This document shows positions 25,301 through 35,618 of a DNA stretch of 64,000 nt, piece after piece; position 1 is the stretch's first letter; every line of letters starts with the position of its first letter. The DNA is from CALMFG01 sp963666035 (GTDB taxonomy: Bacteria > Bacillota > Clostridia > Christensenellales > CALMFG01). The notes under the pieces are model-generated. The model saw only the letters and a program-made list of their open reading frames with translations, had not been told where the DNA came from and searched no databases. The stretch is from positions 186,001-250,000 of the forward strand of contig CAXXJI010000019.1 in the NCBI GenBank assembly GCA_963666035.2, in the 5' to 3' direction. A program made the position numbers and the translations under genes.

Positions 25301-28300
25301 TGTCTTCGCTGAAGGCTTTACCGATATACGCCCACTTGGCGCTGCCCTCCATACGGTATGCAAACCGATAGGTCGGGGTTTCGGCGTAGCCTGCTTTGTT
25401 GGCTGCTGTCGCGGTCAGGGTGATGCCTGCTTCTGTAACGGCCTGACCCGCGGTGGTGTCGCCCACGCTGTCCAGGGTGACCGATGCAAGGGGCATCACT
25501 GGACAAACTGTGACCTCAAACGGCTCGCTGTAGCGCAAGGTGGTGGAACCCACCGTTCTTGCCTGCAGTTTGAATATATATTGTGTATCCTTAGATGCCT
25601 TTGGCAAGTCATAAGTGATAGTACCCGATGAATTATACGCCTCCCACAGCGTATTAGTCGGTTTAAATGATTTGCCGCCATTGGTTGAATAGATCAGCTG
25701 GTACTCGGCTGTTTCGCCATCCGGTACATCCAAAATCTCAATATCAATATCAAGCGTATCATATTGCACCACATCCTCATTGCCTAAATAAGACATCGAA
25801 ACACTATCCCATGGTAATGGCTCTATAATAGATGCAAATTTCAAACCACAATGATTTGCATATTGTTCTGCATAAGAACCCATCACGCCATAAATCACGG
25901 CATTATTGGAGCCATTAAGGATATTCCAGCTTTTATCATCGCCCCATTCTTCAATTCCATTTCCAATTTGAGTGGTGCCCGGCAGAATGGTCACTTTCTT
26001 CAATCTGTAACTGTAAGCGAATGCACCTGATCCAATTTCAGCAACCGTATCCGACAATTCAACGTCGGCTAACAATGTGGTGTTGAAAAAGGCATTGTCT
26101 CCCACCTCGGTTACTCCCGGCGGTACAACCATATTCGTCAGATAGCGGCTATACATGAATGCGCCATTTCCGATTCTTGTCACCGTATCCGGAATTTCAT
26201 AGGTAAAGCTGAAACGAGACGGTAGATAGAAGTATATAGTTGTCCTAGCCGCATCCATCAACGCGCCACGTTCAAATACAGTGGTTGCACCGGTGTCAAT
26301 GTCATTGAGTCTAAAACATCCAACAAACAACCCCTCTTCTATATTCGTGAGTGAATCGGGCAGATCTATCTCCTTAAGATTTTGGCAGAAATAAAACGCT
26401 TCAAAGCCAATCGATTCGATGTTATCCGAATTCTTGATTTTTTTGAGGTTATCTGCGCTATCAAACGCACGTGGTTTAATCGCGGTAACCGTATTGGGTA
26501 TTGTAAAATCAGCTTCCGATTTTGTTCCCAGATACAGCACTAATTCACTTTTTGTGTTCTTATACAGCACATTGTCAACAGCTTCATATGCGCCGCCTGA
26601 ACCAGACACAGTTATGGAGATCAGATTCCTGCAATAGGCGAATGCCTCTTCTCCCAAATCTACTAATGTACTGGGCAACTTAACTGTGGTAAGGCTTTGG
26701 CAACCGTAAAATGCATTTTGACCAATGGTAGTTACGCCTTCCGGGACATCAACGCTCGTTAATCCCTCATTCCAGTAAAAGGCAAAATCACCGATGGAAT
26801 CCAACGTAGTTGGAAAATTAATGGTCGTAAGTCCGCAGTTACCAAATGCCCAGTCATCAATCATTGTTAACCCTTCCGGGAAATTAATTTCTGTTAAACC
26901 AGTACAGTTATAGAAAGCATTGCTACCGATAGTCTCAACCGTATCTGGAAGCAGTACAGTCTGAATAAATGTTTTATTCGAGAAAGCCCACTCGCCTATT
27001 GCTATCACGCCATCCGGAACTACAACATTCGATGCTGTACCATTATAGGAAATAAGGACATTGTCTTCGATCTCAAATTCATCGGGTTCTGGATCCGGAG
27101 TTGAACCTCCTCCAATTATTTCATAATCTAGCCCGCAATAGTATGCATACCAATATGCGTCCGAATTTTGAACACATCGAATTGTTGCGCTATACGGGAT
27201 ACCCAAATAGTTCCAACCCCAAAAGTAATTTTCTAAATCTACACTCTCAGGAATAGTTATCATCTGTAATGCATCGCAGCCAATAAATGCATCATCGCCT
27301 ATGCTCTGCAGTCCTTCGTAAAATACCATCTCAGTAATAGATTCACAGCCCCAAAATGCTTGGCTCCCAACTTTTGTCAACGAACTTGGAAAGGTAATAT
27401 TTGTAATGCTGTGATTTAAATCTGACCTTGTCATATTGTATATATTGAAATAAAATGCCGAGTCATCAATTTCAACAACACCTTCCGGAATCTCAACGCT
27501 TTGAGATGATCCTATATATGCATAGAAAACATCATCCACAATTACAAAATCCGTTGCAGGTGTTGTGTCTTCAATGAGTGAATAGCTTATTCCATTATCA
27601 ATTGCGTACTGATACGCCAATGAATTCGCAATACAATTAATTACCACATTGTCATCGTTATATTGAAATATCCCTGTATCCATATCCATAACAGCATCTG
27701 ATATAGTAATCTCGCTCAATGCATCCGCGTGGTAATCGCCACTTCGTTCTCCGAAGCAACTTGAACCAATATACAAAATACTATTTGGTAAATCTACCGC
27801 TGAAAGTGAGAAACAATCTGCAAAGGCATAGAACCAAATCTCGATAACACCCTCTGTAATTGTGAGGTCCGAAAGACTTGTACACCCATAAAAACAGTAT
27901 TGTGGTATTGTTCTCAAAGTGCCTGGAATTACAATTTGCTCTAGTGATTCACAGTATTGAAATGCGCATTCTCCCAATTCCTCCAAACCTTCTGGCAAAT
28001 TAATGTTTTTTAAACTTGTGCATTGGCTAAAAGCAGATTCTCCAATAGTCTCTATGCTCTGCGGTAGATTGACCGTTGTCAACATCTGTGAACCGCTAAA
28101 TCCACTTAGATCAATATATTTGCACCCGCTCTGTATAGTTATCGTCACCAAATTCTCACTACTCAGCGAGGAACTATTAATGATTTCAACAGAACTGGGT
28201 ACTGTATATACAGTACCGTCTTTAGCGTATGGATACTCAAGCAGTTCTGTACCGTCTTTGCTAAATAGAACTCCGCCTAACGACTTATACCTCGAATTAT

Positions 28301-28916
28301 TCGAATCAATATTTATTGCTTTTAGACTGTATCCCATATTGATTGAGGATCCCCACCAAGTACAGCCATCAACATCACCGAAAAAATTTGTTAGATTCGC
28401 CCCCGCGTTCAAAGTTTCCAGCAACTCAGTGCCTTGAAATGCTCCATATATAACCGTAGTCACATCATTGGGTATTGTAAATGTTGTCCCCGGCCTGCAA
28501 TTAGGATAATCCCAAAGTGTTTCGCCAGATTTATCATATACCACGTTATCAATAACTTGATACATTGCATTATTTGCATCAATACTGATATTCTCTAATA
28601 CATAAAATCTTTGAAAGAACTCTTCCTCAAGAACTATTAGGTTTTCAGGAATTGACAACGATGTAATTGTTAAGCTTGCTAAAGCTTCGTCTTCCACTCC
28701 AATTACTGCTACCCCATTAATTTCGTTTGGTATGATAAGATTTGTAGCCGTTCCTTCATATCCTGTAATCATACCTGTTGCATCATCAAAAATGATACCT
28801 TCAGCAGTTGTTACTGTTGCTGCGTTTACACTTGTCGGTGATAGAACAATCATCAATAATATAGCGATTGCTGTACAAAACATCCACCACTTCTTTTTCA
28901 CGTCTAATACGGTCAT
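22338..28916 (-). CDS. Giant secreted BspA-like leucine-rich-repeat protein with Ig-like repeats
   Basis: About 2,192 residues. A signal peptide occupies the first 34 or so residues. Two blocks of LRR_5 (BspA/TpLRR) repeats follow, about 40-600 and 620-1035, separated by a PDPEPDE linker (typical unit: IGENAFYGCQSLTTVKLPST-like). Then come about nine Ig/FN3-like modules (residues 1040-2005, recurring KWAYIGKAFSE and YYFKVEAQSLGRKT patterns), a Pro/Ser/Glu stalk (2010-2062), a domain of about 90 residues resembling a degenerate C39 fold (2063-2152), and a Ser/Glu/Pro tail. No LPxTG sorting motif is seen, so the surface linkage is unclear. It likely binds host or plant polymers or proteins. The start is ATG 28916, with GAGGG 7 nt upstream; ATG 28922 is possible. 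From the second LRR block on it is a close paralogue of the protein at 55412-61174. Confidence 0.9.
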   Translation of the reverse strand: MTVLDVKKKWWMFCTAIAILLMIVLSPTSVNAATVTTAEGIIFDDATGMITGYEGTATNLIIPNEINGVAVIGVEDEALASLTITSLSIPENLIVLEEEFFQRFYVLENISIDANNAMYQVIDNVVYDKSGETLWDYPNCRPGTTFTIPNDVTTVIYGAFQGTELLETLNAGANLTNFFGDVDGCTWWGSSINMGYSLKAINIDSNNSRYKSLGGVLFSKDGTELLEYPYAKDGTVYTVPSSVEIINSSSLSSENLVTITIQSGCKYIDLSGFSGSQMLTTVNLPQSIETIGESAFSQCTSLKNINLPEGLEELGECAFQYCESLEQIVIPGTLRTIPQYCFYGCTSLSDLTITEGVIEIWFYAFADCFSLSAVDLPNSILYIGSSCFGERSGDYHADALSEITISDAVMDMDTGIFQYNDDNVVINCIANSLAYQYAIDNGISYSLIEDTTPATDFVIVDDVFYAYIGSSQSVEIPEGVVEIDDSAFYFNIYNMTRSDLNHSITNITFPSSLTKVGSQAFWGCESITEMVFYEGLQSIGDDAFIGCDALQMITIPESVDLENYFWGWNYLGIPYSATIRCVQNSDAYWYAYYCGLDYEIIGGGSTPDPEPDEFEIEDNVLISYNGTASNVVVPDGVIAIGEWAFSNKTFIQTVLLPDTVETIGSNAFYNCTGLTEINFPEGLTMIDDWAFGNCGLTTINFPTTLDSIGDFAFYWNEGLTSVDVPEGVTTIGQNAFYGCQSLTTVKLPSTLVDLGEEAFAYCRNLISITVSGSGGAYEAVDNVLYKNTKSELVLYLGTKSEADFTIPNTVTAIKPRAFDSADNLKKIKNSDNIESIGFEAFYFCQNLKEIDLPDSLTNIEEGLFVGCFRLNDIDTGATTVFERGALMDAARTTIYFYLPSRFSFTYEIPDTVTRIGNGAFMYSRYLTNMVVPPGVTEVGDNAFFNTTLLADVELSDTVAEIGSGAFAYSYRLKKVTILPGTTQIGNGIEEWGDDKSWNILNGSNNAVIYGVMGSYAEQYANHCGLKFASIIEPLPWDSVSMSYLGNEDVVQYDTLDIDIEILDVPDGETAEYQLIYSTNGGKSFKPTNTLWEAYNSSGTITYDLPKASKDTQYIFKLQARTVGSTTLRYSEPFEVTVCPVMPLASVTLDSVGDTTAGQAVTEAGITLTATAANKAGYAETPTYRFAYRMEGSAKWAYIGKAFSEDNTIQFVPKTEGTYYFKVEAQSLGRKTKAGDVWDYDYTAYTLSKTAEPVKGITNLTADKKDYVNGEPVTLTMYIYKNDLAELAEYQLLYSTNGKSFKPINKEYEELSIVGSTGVITIPELPLVKKDTIYYLKVQVRTIGRTEKEPDAFAMTQVEFKTAHPVEAGEVAVIGVGNDAAEQSVDAEGITLTATERANTEYRFAYQKLGDTKWSYVSSKWSTERTITFVPKTDGRYQFCVEARSLTRTTTDTTSAATGYYGLYYLSLGAESASVAVDGPTEFVNDLEGIDVPVVYSVEGNGTDTYDLRALYSTNGKSYKELYYVEGMGPEAITDASIIITLPAVKKDTHYWLKFEAKTNGHATADVFDTAEVDVYMVEPLTEMMSFESDAAAGVKLLPTVGDSLILTATANDDATYKFYYRLEGAPKWSSISSKYVVENQAFFRPKTEGAYEFKAEATALGRKAKTADVSAELSEPIDIWFTAEPAHWISLGINDDDADYIIGLDSEMSLEMEADGTDAGMEYQIVYSNNGGKSYKPLSAWQPLTATSTFDDVASCALPTAKKDTLYLIKAQVRSTGRTTADAESEAEEIWLLSQEREVDADLIIPGETHEYTETITANIAISEPASGTVEYQLQYSTDNKKWNDLSAHDWSVYDDGGTGSINVDLDLAELNGDMTAYIKLNARMKNSTKIEDSDVDRFDIYSIGPVSSVDMGVLDTDENYALIEASAVTSFAHTAEYRYSYALAGQSKMTWIPFTSWTVSDEVTFTPSLSGDYLFMVEARSKGRLTVDATAEATNEDSGYYLKSIEDMLLPEPVPEPSAAPTPSEAPSAVPSVVPSEAPSIEPSTEPSASPSATPAPKLISSLEYATSYVLGEEADLDGYTEQEVAVEDILSVLTDEDAPMILVQLGEDAFAVITGYEADEDGKIKSLTLTDQMGETILGGTEGILRAWIYTSAEPEVSEAPSETTPEASAEPSDVLEATPEATASASPTA

Positions 28917-29177
28917 TTTCATCCCTCTTCTTTCAACTTGTTGTATTATTTAACTTCTCCATTACATTTTTCTTGTATAAGCATTATCGCTATCAGTTTT
29001 CTTTTGCTTTGTTTATCTCACTACACATTCAGCATGAGAAAAAAATCCCATAAAGCAATTACTTAGTGCGCTAAAACTGACCGCGTATTAAACACCACTG
29101 CTGCACTAAAAGAGAAAACTCCTGAAGCAAACGCAAAACATCATAAAAAGTATTTAATACCAAAATACAATAAAACT

Positions 29178-32100
29178 TTACTTCCACCAAGCTGTCACAA
29201 TGTCATAAATGTCCACCGAACGGCCATATACAATTGTGCTTTCGAATGGTAAATTACCACTGCTTCTGGCGGGATCATGGAAATATATTGTACTATTATC
29301 ATATCCGGTTACCAACATAGCGTGTTTATCTCCGGCATAATTTCTGAAATACACAATCACGCCTTGCTGATTTGCTTCATATGCTTGTCTGATCGCGTTG
29401 TACATGCTGGAAGGCAAAGAAGCGTTGGCCGCCTTGTGGTCAACCGTATCATCCGCAATAAAATGATATTTCATCCCAAACGGATTAGTACATTTATAAT
29501 GGTCTATATTTACAGTGCTGCCATTTGCCAGATAAACATCATTCGGGTTTGTTGAACCATTAATCCAGTTTATTAACATAGCATAAGATAAAATATAACA
29601 ATCCCCAGCTTCAGTTATCCAGTCAGATGATTTAAAAAAAGTTTTGGGATTGCCGACATACCCGCTTTCTATCGGTGCTGGCTCAGCTGCAAATCCTTTT
29701 CTATCATAAATATAGAATGAAGAAAAATTGAATATATTATATGAGGTATCCAGTGAGCCATCAGTTCGATGTAAGCCATTAGCATCCAAAACTGAATTCT
29801 CACCATTTGTAACGGCCGGGTCATTGACAATCAAATTGCCCACATTCCCCTGTGCATCTAAAGTATAACCTTTAACCAACATATGATGTGTGGGCCTCCC
29901 ATCTTTTGCCGGAAATATCGCAATAGACGGTCCCCAAGCTGGGTTCTCGTTATATCTGTCCATATGATATTTTATTTCTTGGTATCCACCTGATAAGATG
30001 GTAATTCCACAATTATATTTTTCAAACAATAAGCCAATATTGTCCATTGCCATTAGGGCTCCGCCATCCACTTTTGCCACTTTATCCAGTGTTAAATTGA
30101 GGTCATAGCGTAAAAACTGCAGTCCCATTGCTGCACACTCCATTAACGACCCATCATATCCATATCCAGTAAAAAATGGAATGGGTGGCATTGTGATGAC
30201 TTTAAACGCTCGATTAGCAGCAGCACTATGTGTCGTCTCACCAGGGCTTCTGGCCAAGACAATCAAAATATAATCCGACGCAACCGGCGGTGTGAATGTA
30301 ACTGTATTGCTGGTGCTCCAATCCTGTATCAGATCCCAGGGGTTCCATCCGCCGTATTCGTTTTGGTAGTAAAACGCATATTCTGCATCATTAGTGTGAA
30401 CGCTGCCCAGTACTGACGCTGTCATGGTAATCGGCGTTCCGGTCAAAGCTGTGCTTGCCGCCTGCCCATTTGCCGTGACCGAGAGTGCTACACCTTCCAG
30501 CGGTTGAACATCTTCCACCTTTATCCGAATCGCTGGTCCAAAAGTAGTACCCGTCGTATTGGTTGCCCCCGGGAATACTACATATGTCCCTTCATCCAAT
30601 TCTATCGTTGTATGGGTTGTAACAATACCTGCGATCGCTTTGTGCCACACCAGTTCTTCCTGTCCTTCATTATCTTTTTGTACAGAATAGATATATAACG
30701 TATAAGAGAAGGCGCGGTCAGCCGCCGTCCATGCCAGTTCAATATCACCGTCAATGTCAAAGACTCGTTGTGAAGTCGTATACGTCGGCGCTCCGGGCTT
30801 CTGTATTTTTACTTCAAATTCAGTCCAATTGCTCACGGTATATCCTTCTTCATTTATCGCTAAAATATTGGCTTTATATTTACCATATTCCAAGGCGGTC
30901 ATTGCTGTATTATCTGTAATTGGTGCAATCCGTGTGACGAAATCACCGGTTTCACTGTCATAAATATATAAATCATAGTGCGTAATTCTTTCGGCGTGCG
31001 TCCAATTGAATACCACATCACATGGGTTAGTATAAACGCTCTGCGATGTCCTGAAATCCGTAATAGCTGTCGGCTTATCACGGTTGACAGTAAGGGCGGC
31101 GCGCTGCTCAGCAAATGTAAATCCGGTTTCATTAACCGCGGCCACGCTCACTTCATAGCTGCCTTCCGGCAGATTGATGGTTGTGCTTGTGCCCATCAGG
31201 TTTTTGGTTCTGTCAATCCGTATGCCGTCTTTATAGATATATAAATCATGGTGCGTTGCCCTGGCCGTATCGCTCCATGTTACCACAATATCTTCCATAT
31301 AAGCATACTCGGTTTTATCAGTAGAAATCATAGGCGCTGGCGGTTTCTCTCTTACCACAGAACTTACCGCGGTGCAATACGCATAGCCTGAAGCTTGCCC
31401 CGGACTTCTGGCTTCAACCCGATACGTATATGTTCCAGATACCAAAGGCGTAAATAAACAACCGTCATCGCTTGTCCAATCCTGTATTACTTTCCATTTA
31501 CTACTATTAATTCGATAACTGAATCTGTACTCCGCATCATCCGAATGTGCATCACCGACAATTTCACCGACTAATTCGACCCCGTGATCTACAAACGAAT
31601 CCTCCGGCGTCGGATTAAATGCCACACCCTCAACCGGTATTACCGGCGTTATCTCGTAACCATCCTTTGATTTTGTAACATCTGTACCTGTTCTTGCTTT
31701 TTTCCGTCCTTCTACAATCAGCGTATATGAACCTACCCGCATTGGTCTCCATACCACTTCCATATTATCCACATATTCTGTCCAATACTCAACTAAATAT
31801 GTGCTTGTTCCACATTTTGCTGTAATTTTTATCTCAGCAATATCTCCCTCGCCCAAGTCTTCAATTACGGGATAGACTTTAATGGGATGATAAGCTTCCT
31901 GTATCGCCATGTCAGTTGAAAAACTTAAATCGGTTAACGGTATATCACCAAAGTATAAGCTGGCAGAATCATCAAATTCATCCTCAGCATCAACAGAAGC
32001 CCTGCCTTTGGTTCTGGCTTGTACCTTAAATTCATATGTACCTTCATATTTTGGCACGAAAAGCGTTCCCCCGTTGGTCAGAGTTCCGCTTGCAAACCGC

Positions 32101-34376
32101 TTTGAAACATAGTACCACTTGGTACTGCCTGGTCTTTGGTACATGAATCGGTACTCAACCTGCTCGGGCAAATAGCCCAATTGGGCACCTGCAACGGCGG
32201 ACAATCTAATCTCCTGCCCTCTTTCCAACACAATGTTACCGCCCGCTGTTTCTTCGTCCACACTGATTAACGTTACTTTTTCAAGTGGCATAATTTTATA
32301 CATATCCACTTCAAAGACATCCGAAACGTCCACACCTTCACGGCTTTCACTTCTAATATTTACCTTGACGTACAAATGTCTATCCGCTCCTGAGGGAATA
32401 CTAATCTGCAGATCAGCAGTGTTTTCGTCGGATAGTGTCAATGCTTTCCACAGTTTATATTCCGGCAGCACTCTCCAAGACCGATTATTTGTCGAATACA
32501 TCACTTGATATTCAACATCGGCATCATTATGGCTACGCATAACCGATATCTGAATCGGAATATTTTCCGTATACTCATAATTTGTTTTAATAATTTCGGC
32601 AATCGAGAGACCGTTTGCGGGTAATTCTCCAAAGTAAATACCAATTGGTGCTTCAAAATCTGCGTTGACATCAATTGTCGTCCTTCCTTTGGTTCTCGCT
32701 TCGACTTTAAAGTGATATACCCCTTCATACTTTGGCTTAAAGATGATTAGTCCTTCATCCAGCGTTCCCGTTGTATATTTTGAAGAAACATAGTACCACT
32801 TGGTAGAGCCGGGGCGCTGATAAAGCACACGGTAATCAACAAATTCAGGTGCATATCCGTCCTTTGCAGCGGCGCTGGTCCTTATCTCAATGGTTTCGCC
32901 TTTTATCAGCACCATCTCATCTTCCGAAGTAAAGCCTGCAACGCTATCCAGCGTTACGCTTTCAAGCGGCATATATTTATACATATCCACTTCGCAAATG
33001 TCCGAAGCATCCACCGTGGTTCTAAACTGCGAGCGTATTTCCACTTGTATGAAATAATGCTTATCACCGGCGATGGGTAATTGAACTTGAATAACGCCGC
33101 TGCCGGCTTCATCTATATCCAAATCCGGCCAGTATTTAGTACTCGTCAGCAACGACCATGTACTGCCGTTTGTTGAATATTTTACTTGATATTCTACAGG
33201 TGATCCATCTTTGTTTTGTTCTACAGTTACCGCTAACGGGATGGTTTCGGAATACTCGTACTGTGTTTTTGTAAGCGGAGAGATCGTAACGCTTTGCGAA
33301 GGATAATCGCCAAAATATACGGTAACATCTCCTCCGAAAACATCTTCGGCTTCAATATTGGTAGTACCCGTAGTTCTCACTTGAACCTTAAAATTGTACG
33401 TGGCTTCTGTGGCAGGCTTAAACTCCGCTTGTCCAAGCTCAGGTCTGCCTGCAATATATCCGGAATGAACGGTGCTCCAAGTCTCTGTGCCCGCTATTTG
33501 ATAGTAGAATTTATACTCCAGTGCATCTGCACTATTTGTGACTGCGCTGGCACTTAATGTGATTGTTTCTCCTTTAGCAATCGCAATTTCACCGCTGTTC
33601 TCCAATGTCTCCACAGAATCCAAAGATACGCTGCCAATGGCCTTCGATTCTACTTCTTCTGCCAAAGCTTCATCGATTGGCTCAGCAGATACAGAAGGAG
33701 ACGGTGTTGCCAATGAAGGTAACACAGAAGGTGAAGCGCTGGGTATTCCTGTCGCAGATGGTGTTGGAACGCTTTCACCAATTTCTTCACTTTCTTTTAC
33801 GGTATATGCCCATAGGCTAGCAACATCATCAATGCCGATGATTGTCTCCGTAGCATCCGCTTGAATCATCGTCAATGAAGTGAACGCATTTTGTTCATCC
33901 GTTAGATAACCAAGAAGAATACCAAATTGGTTTTCGCTTGCTTCAATGATGATTGGGGATATCAAATCATTATTAAATAAGCCGGTGACCTGCTCCGCTT
34001 GAATTTCAATCGGTAATAAATTGTATGTTAATAAAACGTTCTCTAAATCATTTTGATTTTCTAATATTATTTCTGTACTGAGAAAGGAGGATAAGGCCTT
34101 TGATATAAGAAGGAGTTGATTTAAATCTTTATTAATAAGCTCACTCGGTTCGGCAGTAGGCTGTGGTGTTTCAGATGGTATCGGTGTCCCGATACTATCC
34201 CCATCTGTTCCCACAGGTATCGGTGTTTGATTTAGTGAGTTTGACGGCGCTAACAAGTTTTCGATAACTACCTCGCTGGGCATCGGAATACTTTCTTCCT
34301 CTTCCTCCGCGTAAACCGTGTTACCCATGCTTAACACAAAAATGACAATCAAAAACAATGCTGTGAACCGTTTCAT
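29178..34376 (-). CDS. Giant secreted protein with Ig-like/FN3 repeats and two C-terminal papain/C39-like domains
   Basis: About 1,732 residues with a signal peptide (KRFTALFLIVIFVLSMG). An N-terminal pseudo-C39-like segment (about 80-190) and a Ser/Pro linker (195-235) precede Ig-like modules (245-1000, units with YQRPGSTKWYYVSSKY), several FN3-like modules (about 1010-1280, units with HYDLYIYDSETGD) and a last Ig-like module. The C-terminus holds two cysteine-peptidase-like domains: Cys about 1413 (MECAAMG) with His about 1494 (THHMLVKGY), and Cys about 1589 (GDCYILSY) with His about 1685 (DKHAMLVTGY) and Asp about 1700 (FHDPA). It is probably an extracellular protease or autolytic/adhesion enzyme. 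The start is ATG 34376, after GAGGAGAAGAG. No cell-wall sorting signal is visible. Confidence 0.85.
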   Translation of the reverse strand: MKRFTALFLIVIFVLSMGNTVYAEEEEESIPMPSEVVIENLLAPSNSLNQTPIPVGTDGDSIGTPIPSETPQPTAEPSELINKDLNQLLLISKALSSFLSTEIILENQNDLENVLLTYNLLPIEIQAEQVTGLFNNDLISPIIIEASENQFGILLGYLTDEQNAFTSLTMIQADATETIIGIDDVASLWAYTVKESEEIGESVPTPSATGIPSASPSVLPSLATPSPSVSAEPIDEALAEEVESKAIGSVSLDSVETLENSGEIAIAKGETITLSASAVTNSADALEYKFYYQIAGTETWSTVHSGYIAGRPELGQAEFKPATEATYNFKVQVRTTGTTNIEAEDVFGGDVTVYFGDYPSQSVTISPLTKTQYEYSETIPLAVTVEQNKDGSPVEYQVKYSTNGSTWSLLTSTKYWPDLDIDEAGSGVIQVQLPIAGDKHYFIQVEIRSQFRTTVDASDICEVDMYKYMPLESVTLDSVAGFTSEDEMVLIKGETIEIRTSAAAKDGYAPEFVDYRVLYQRPGSTKWYYVSSKYTTGTLDEGLIIFKPKYEGVYHFKVEARTKGRTTIDVNADFEAPIGIYFGELPANGLSIAEIIKTNYEYTENIPIQISVMRSHNDADVEYQVMYSTNNRSWRVLPEYKLWKALTLSDENTADLQISIPSGADRHLYVKVNIRSESREGVDVSDVFEVDMYKIMPLEKVTLISVDEETAGGNIVLERGQEIRLSAVAGAQLGYLPEQVEYRFMYQRPGSTKWYYVSKRFASGTLTNGGTLFVPKYEGTYEFKVQARTKGRASVDAEDEFDDSASLYFGDIPLTDLSFSTDMAIQEAYHPIKVYPVIEDLGEGDIAEIKITAKCGTSTYLVEYWTEYVDNMEVVWRPMRVGSYTLIVEGRKKARTGTDVTKSKDGYEITPVIPVEGVAFNPTPEDSFVDHGVELVGEIVGDAHSDDAEYRFSYRINSSKWKVIQDWTSDDGCLFTPLVSGTYTYRVEARSPGQASGYAYCTAVSSVVREKPPAPMISTDKTEYAYMEDIVVTWSDTARATHHDLYIYKDGIRIDRTKNLMGTSTTINLPEGSYEVSVAAVNETGFTFAEQRAALTVNRDKPTAITDFRTSQSVYTNPCDVVFNWTHAERITHYDLYIYDSETGDFVTRIAPITDNTAMTALEYGKYKANILAINEEGYTVSNWTEFEVKIQKPGAPTYTTSQRVFDIDGDIELAWTAADRAFSYTLYIYSVQKDNEGQEELVWHKAIAGIVTTHTTIELDEGTYVVFPGATNTTGTTFGPAIRIKVEDVQPLEGVALSVTANGQAASTALTGTPITMTASVLGSVHTNDAEYAFYYQNEYGGWNPWDLIQDWSTSNTVTFTPPVASDYILIVLARSPGETTHSAAANRAFKVITMPPIPFFTGYGYDGSLMECAAMGLQFLRYDLNLTLDKVAKVDGGALMAMDNIGLLFEKYNCGITILSGGYQEIKYHMDRYNENPAWGPSIAIFPAKDGRPTHHMLVKGYTLDAQGNVGNLIVNDPAVTNGENSVLDANGLHRTDGSLDTSYNIFNFSSFYIYDRKGFAAEPAPIESGYVGNPKTFFKSSDWITEAGDCYILSYAMLINWINGSTNPNDVYLANGSTVNIDHYKCTNPFGMKYHFIADDTVDHKAANASLPSSMYNAIRQAYEANQQGVIVYFRNYAGDKHAMLVTGYDNSTIYFHDPARSSGNLPFESTIVYGRSVDIYDIVTAWWK

Positions 34377-34719
34377 CTCTCTTCTCCTCAATATTTTTCT
34401 TGTATACGGTACTACTGGCAAATTTATATTTTAAAATTTGAAACTATGAATAAGCTACAATGAATTCTTGATATGGCAAAAACCCTGAAAAAATTATATC
34501 ATTCCTTTTATTGCTAATCAATGTAATTTAAACAAATTATATAATCTTCCTAATTATATATTGCGCAAATACTAAAACAAATCTATGTAACAAAAATGCT
34601 TATGCAATTACTCCTCCAACAGGAGCAGTTTCGCGTTTACTCAATAATTGATAATGTTCTACCCTATTTTACATATGTGATGGTAAAATATCTAAACATA
34701 AATGAAGAATGGATAGACC
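34377..34719. other. Intergenic region with a 56-bp repeat
   Basis: The AT-rich promoter region of the minus-strand giant gene. It includes 34621-34676, which is repeated with about seven differences at 41996-42051 in the same orientation. No gene is supported; the right end meets the inverted repeat of the IS6-type element. Confidence 0.5.
34621..34676. repeat. 56-bp dispersed repeat, copy A
   Basis: Begins AGGAGCAGTTTCGCGTTT and runs through CAATAATTGATA to TATTTTACATAT. Copy B is at 41996-42051. The two copies lie outside the two ends of the RNA-repair island (44 bp before the left IS6 element, and 0.54 kb after the right rve element), but each also lies upstream of a minus-strand gene. 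Confidence 0.6.
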
Positions 34720-35535
34720 GGTTCTGGTGCAAGAAATCTAAAATAAATAGTGTTGGAAGGCCCCGCATGGTATAATAAGGAAATTATATTGTGCGGGGCC
34801 TTAATTTTGTCTAAGAATCTATTCATCTGAAAGCACTTTGAAAAACAAATCATCTTGTTGTGTGTACGTTGGTATTTAAAGTACCCACTGAGCTATCGAA
34901 ATTTAGTAGAAATGGTTGAAGAACGTGGGATAAAGGTATCGCACACAACAATTATGCGCGGGGTTCATCAGTATTCTCCGATGCTTGAGGAAAGATTACG
35001 GAAGCATGTGAAGTCAACCAATGATTCTTGACGTATGGATGAAACCTATATCAAGATCAATGGTAAAGACGCGTATTTATACCGAGCTGTTGATTCACAA
35101 GGTAATACAATTGATTTTTTCATATCTGAACGAAGAGCAAAAAAGGCAGCGAAACGGTTTCTGAAGAAGGCACTGAAAACTGAGCACAACCAAATGCCCA
35201 GGGTAATCACGACAGACCAATACCGAGCAACCGAAATGGCAATATTGGAAGAAACGCATTACGGTGACTTGAGCTGGAAAACAGAGCAGGGCCTGCTCCA
35301 ACGAAGTGAGGGTATCGCATGTGTAAGTACTTAAACAACATCGTTTAATAGGGTCTGCAAGAAAAACAATCTCCGGTATAGAGATTATACATATGGTTCA
35401 CAAAGGGCTGGCCGAAGCGATTCGATGTGCCCGTTCTGAATTGTGATTTATAAACGAATTAATGAGCGAAGTAGCATAGAAACTAGTGACCATTTGGCTA
35501 ACGGTCTGACTTTCAATACTTTTTGCACCAGAACC
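34720..35535 (+). mobile_element. IS6-family insertion sequence, complete ends but decayed
   Basis: 816 bp with terminal inverted repeats: the left end GGTTCTGGTGCAAGAAATCT and the complement of the right end GGTTCTGGTGCAAAAAGTAT agree in the first 13 bases. The size is typical of IS6-type elements. The single transposase frame is broken. The element forms the left border of the RNA-repair genes; a partial inverted copy forms the right border (39786-40053). Confidence 0.85.
34866..35480 (+). pseudogene. IS6-family transposase, inactivated
   Basis: The frame begins FKYPLSYRNLVEMVEERGI, is interrupted by TGA at 35029-35031 (in place of Trp before RMDETYIK), and continues with the DDE core (RMDETYIKINGKDAYLYRAV, PRVITTDQYRATE). 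After KYLNNIV a deletion removes the EQDHR segment with the catalytic Glu, and only the tail (KTISGIEIIHMVHKG to MSEVA) remains. It could not transpose by itself. Confidence 0.8.
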
Positions 35536-35618
35536 ATATTACTGTACCCTTAAATGCACTGTGCGCCAGAACCTCTGGTACTTAATATCAGATTAATAAT
35601 ATTTTTTAAGGATTGGGA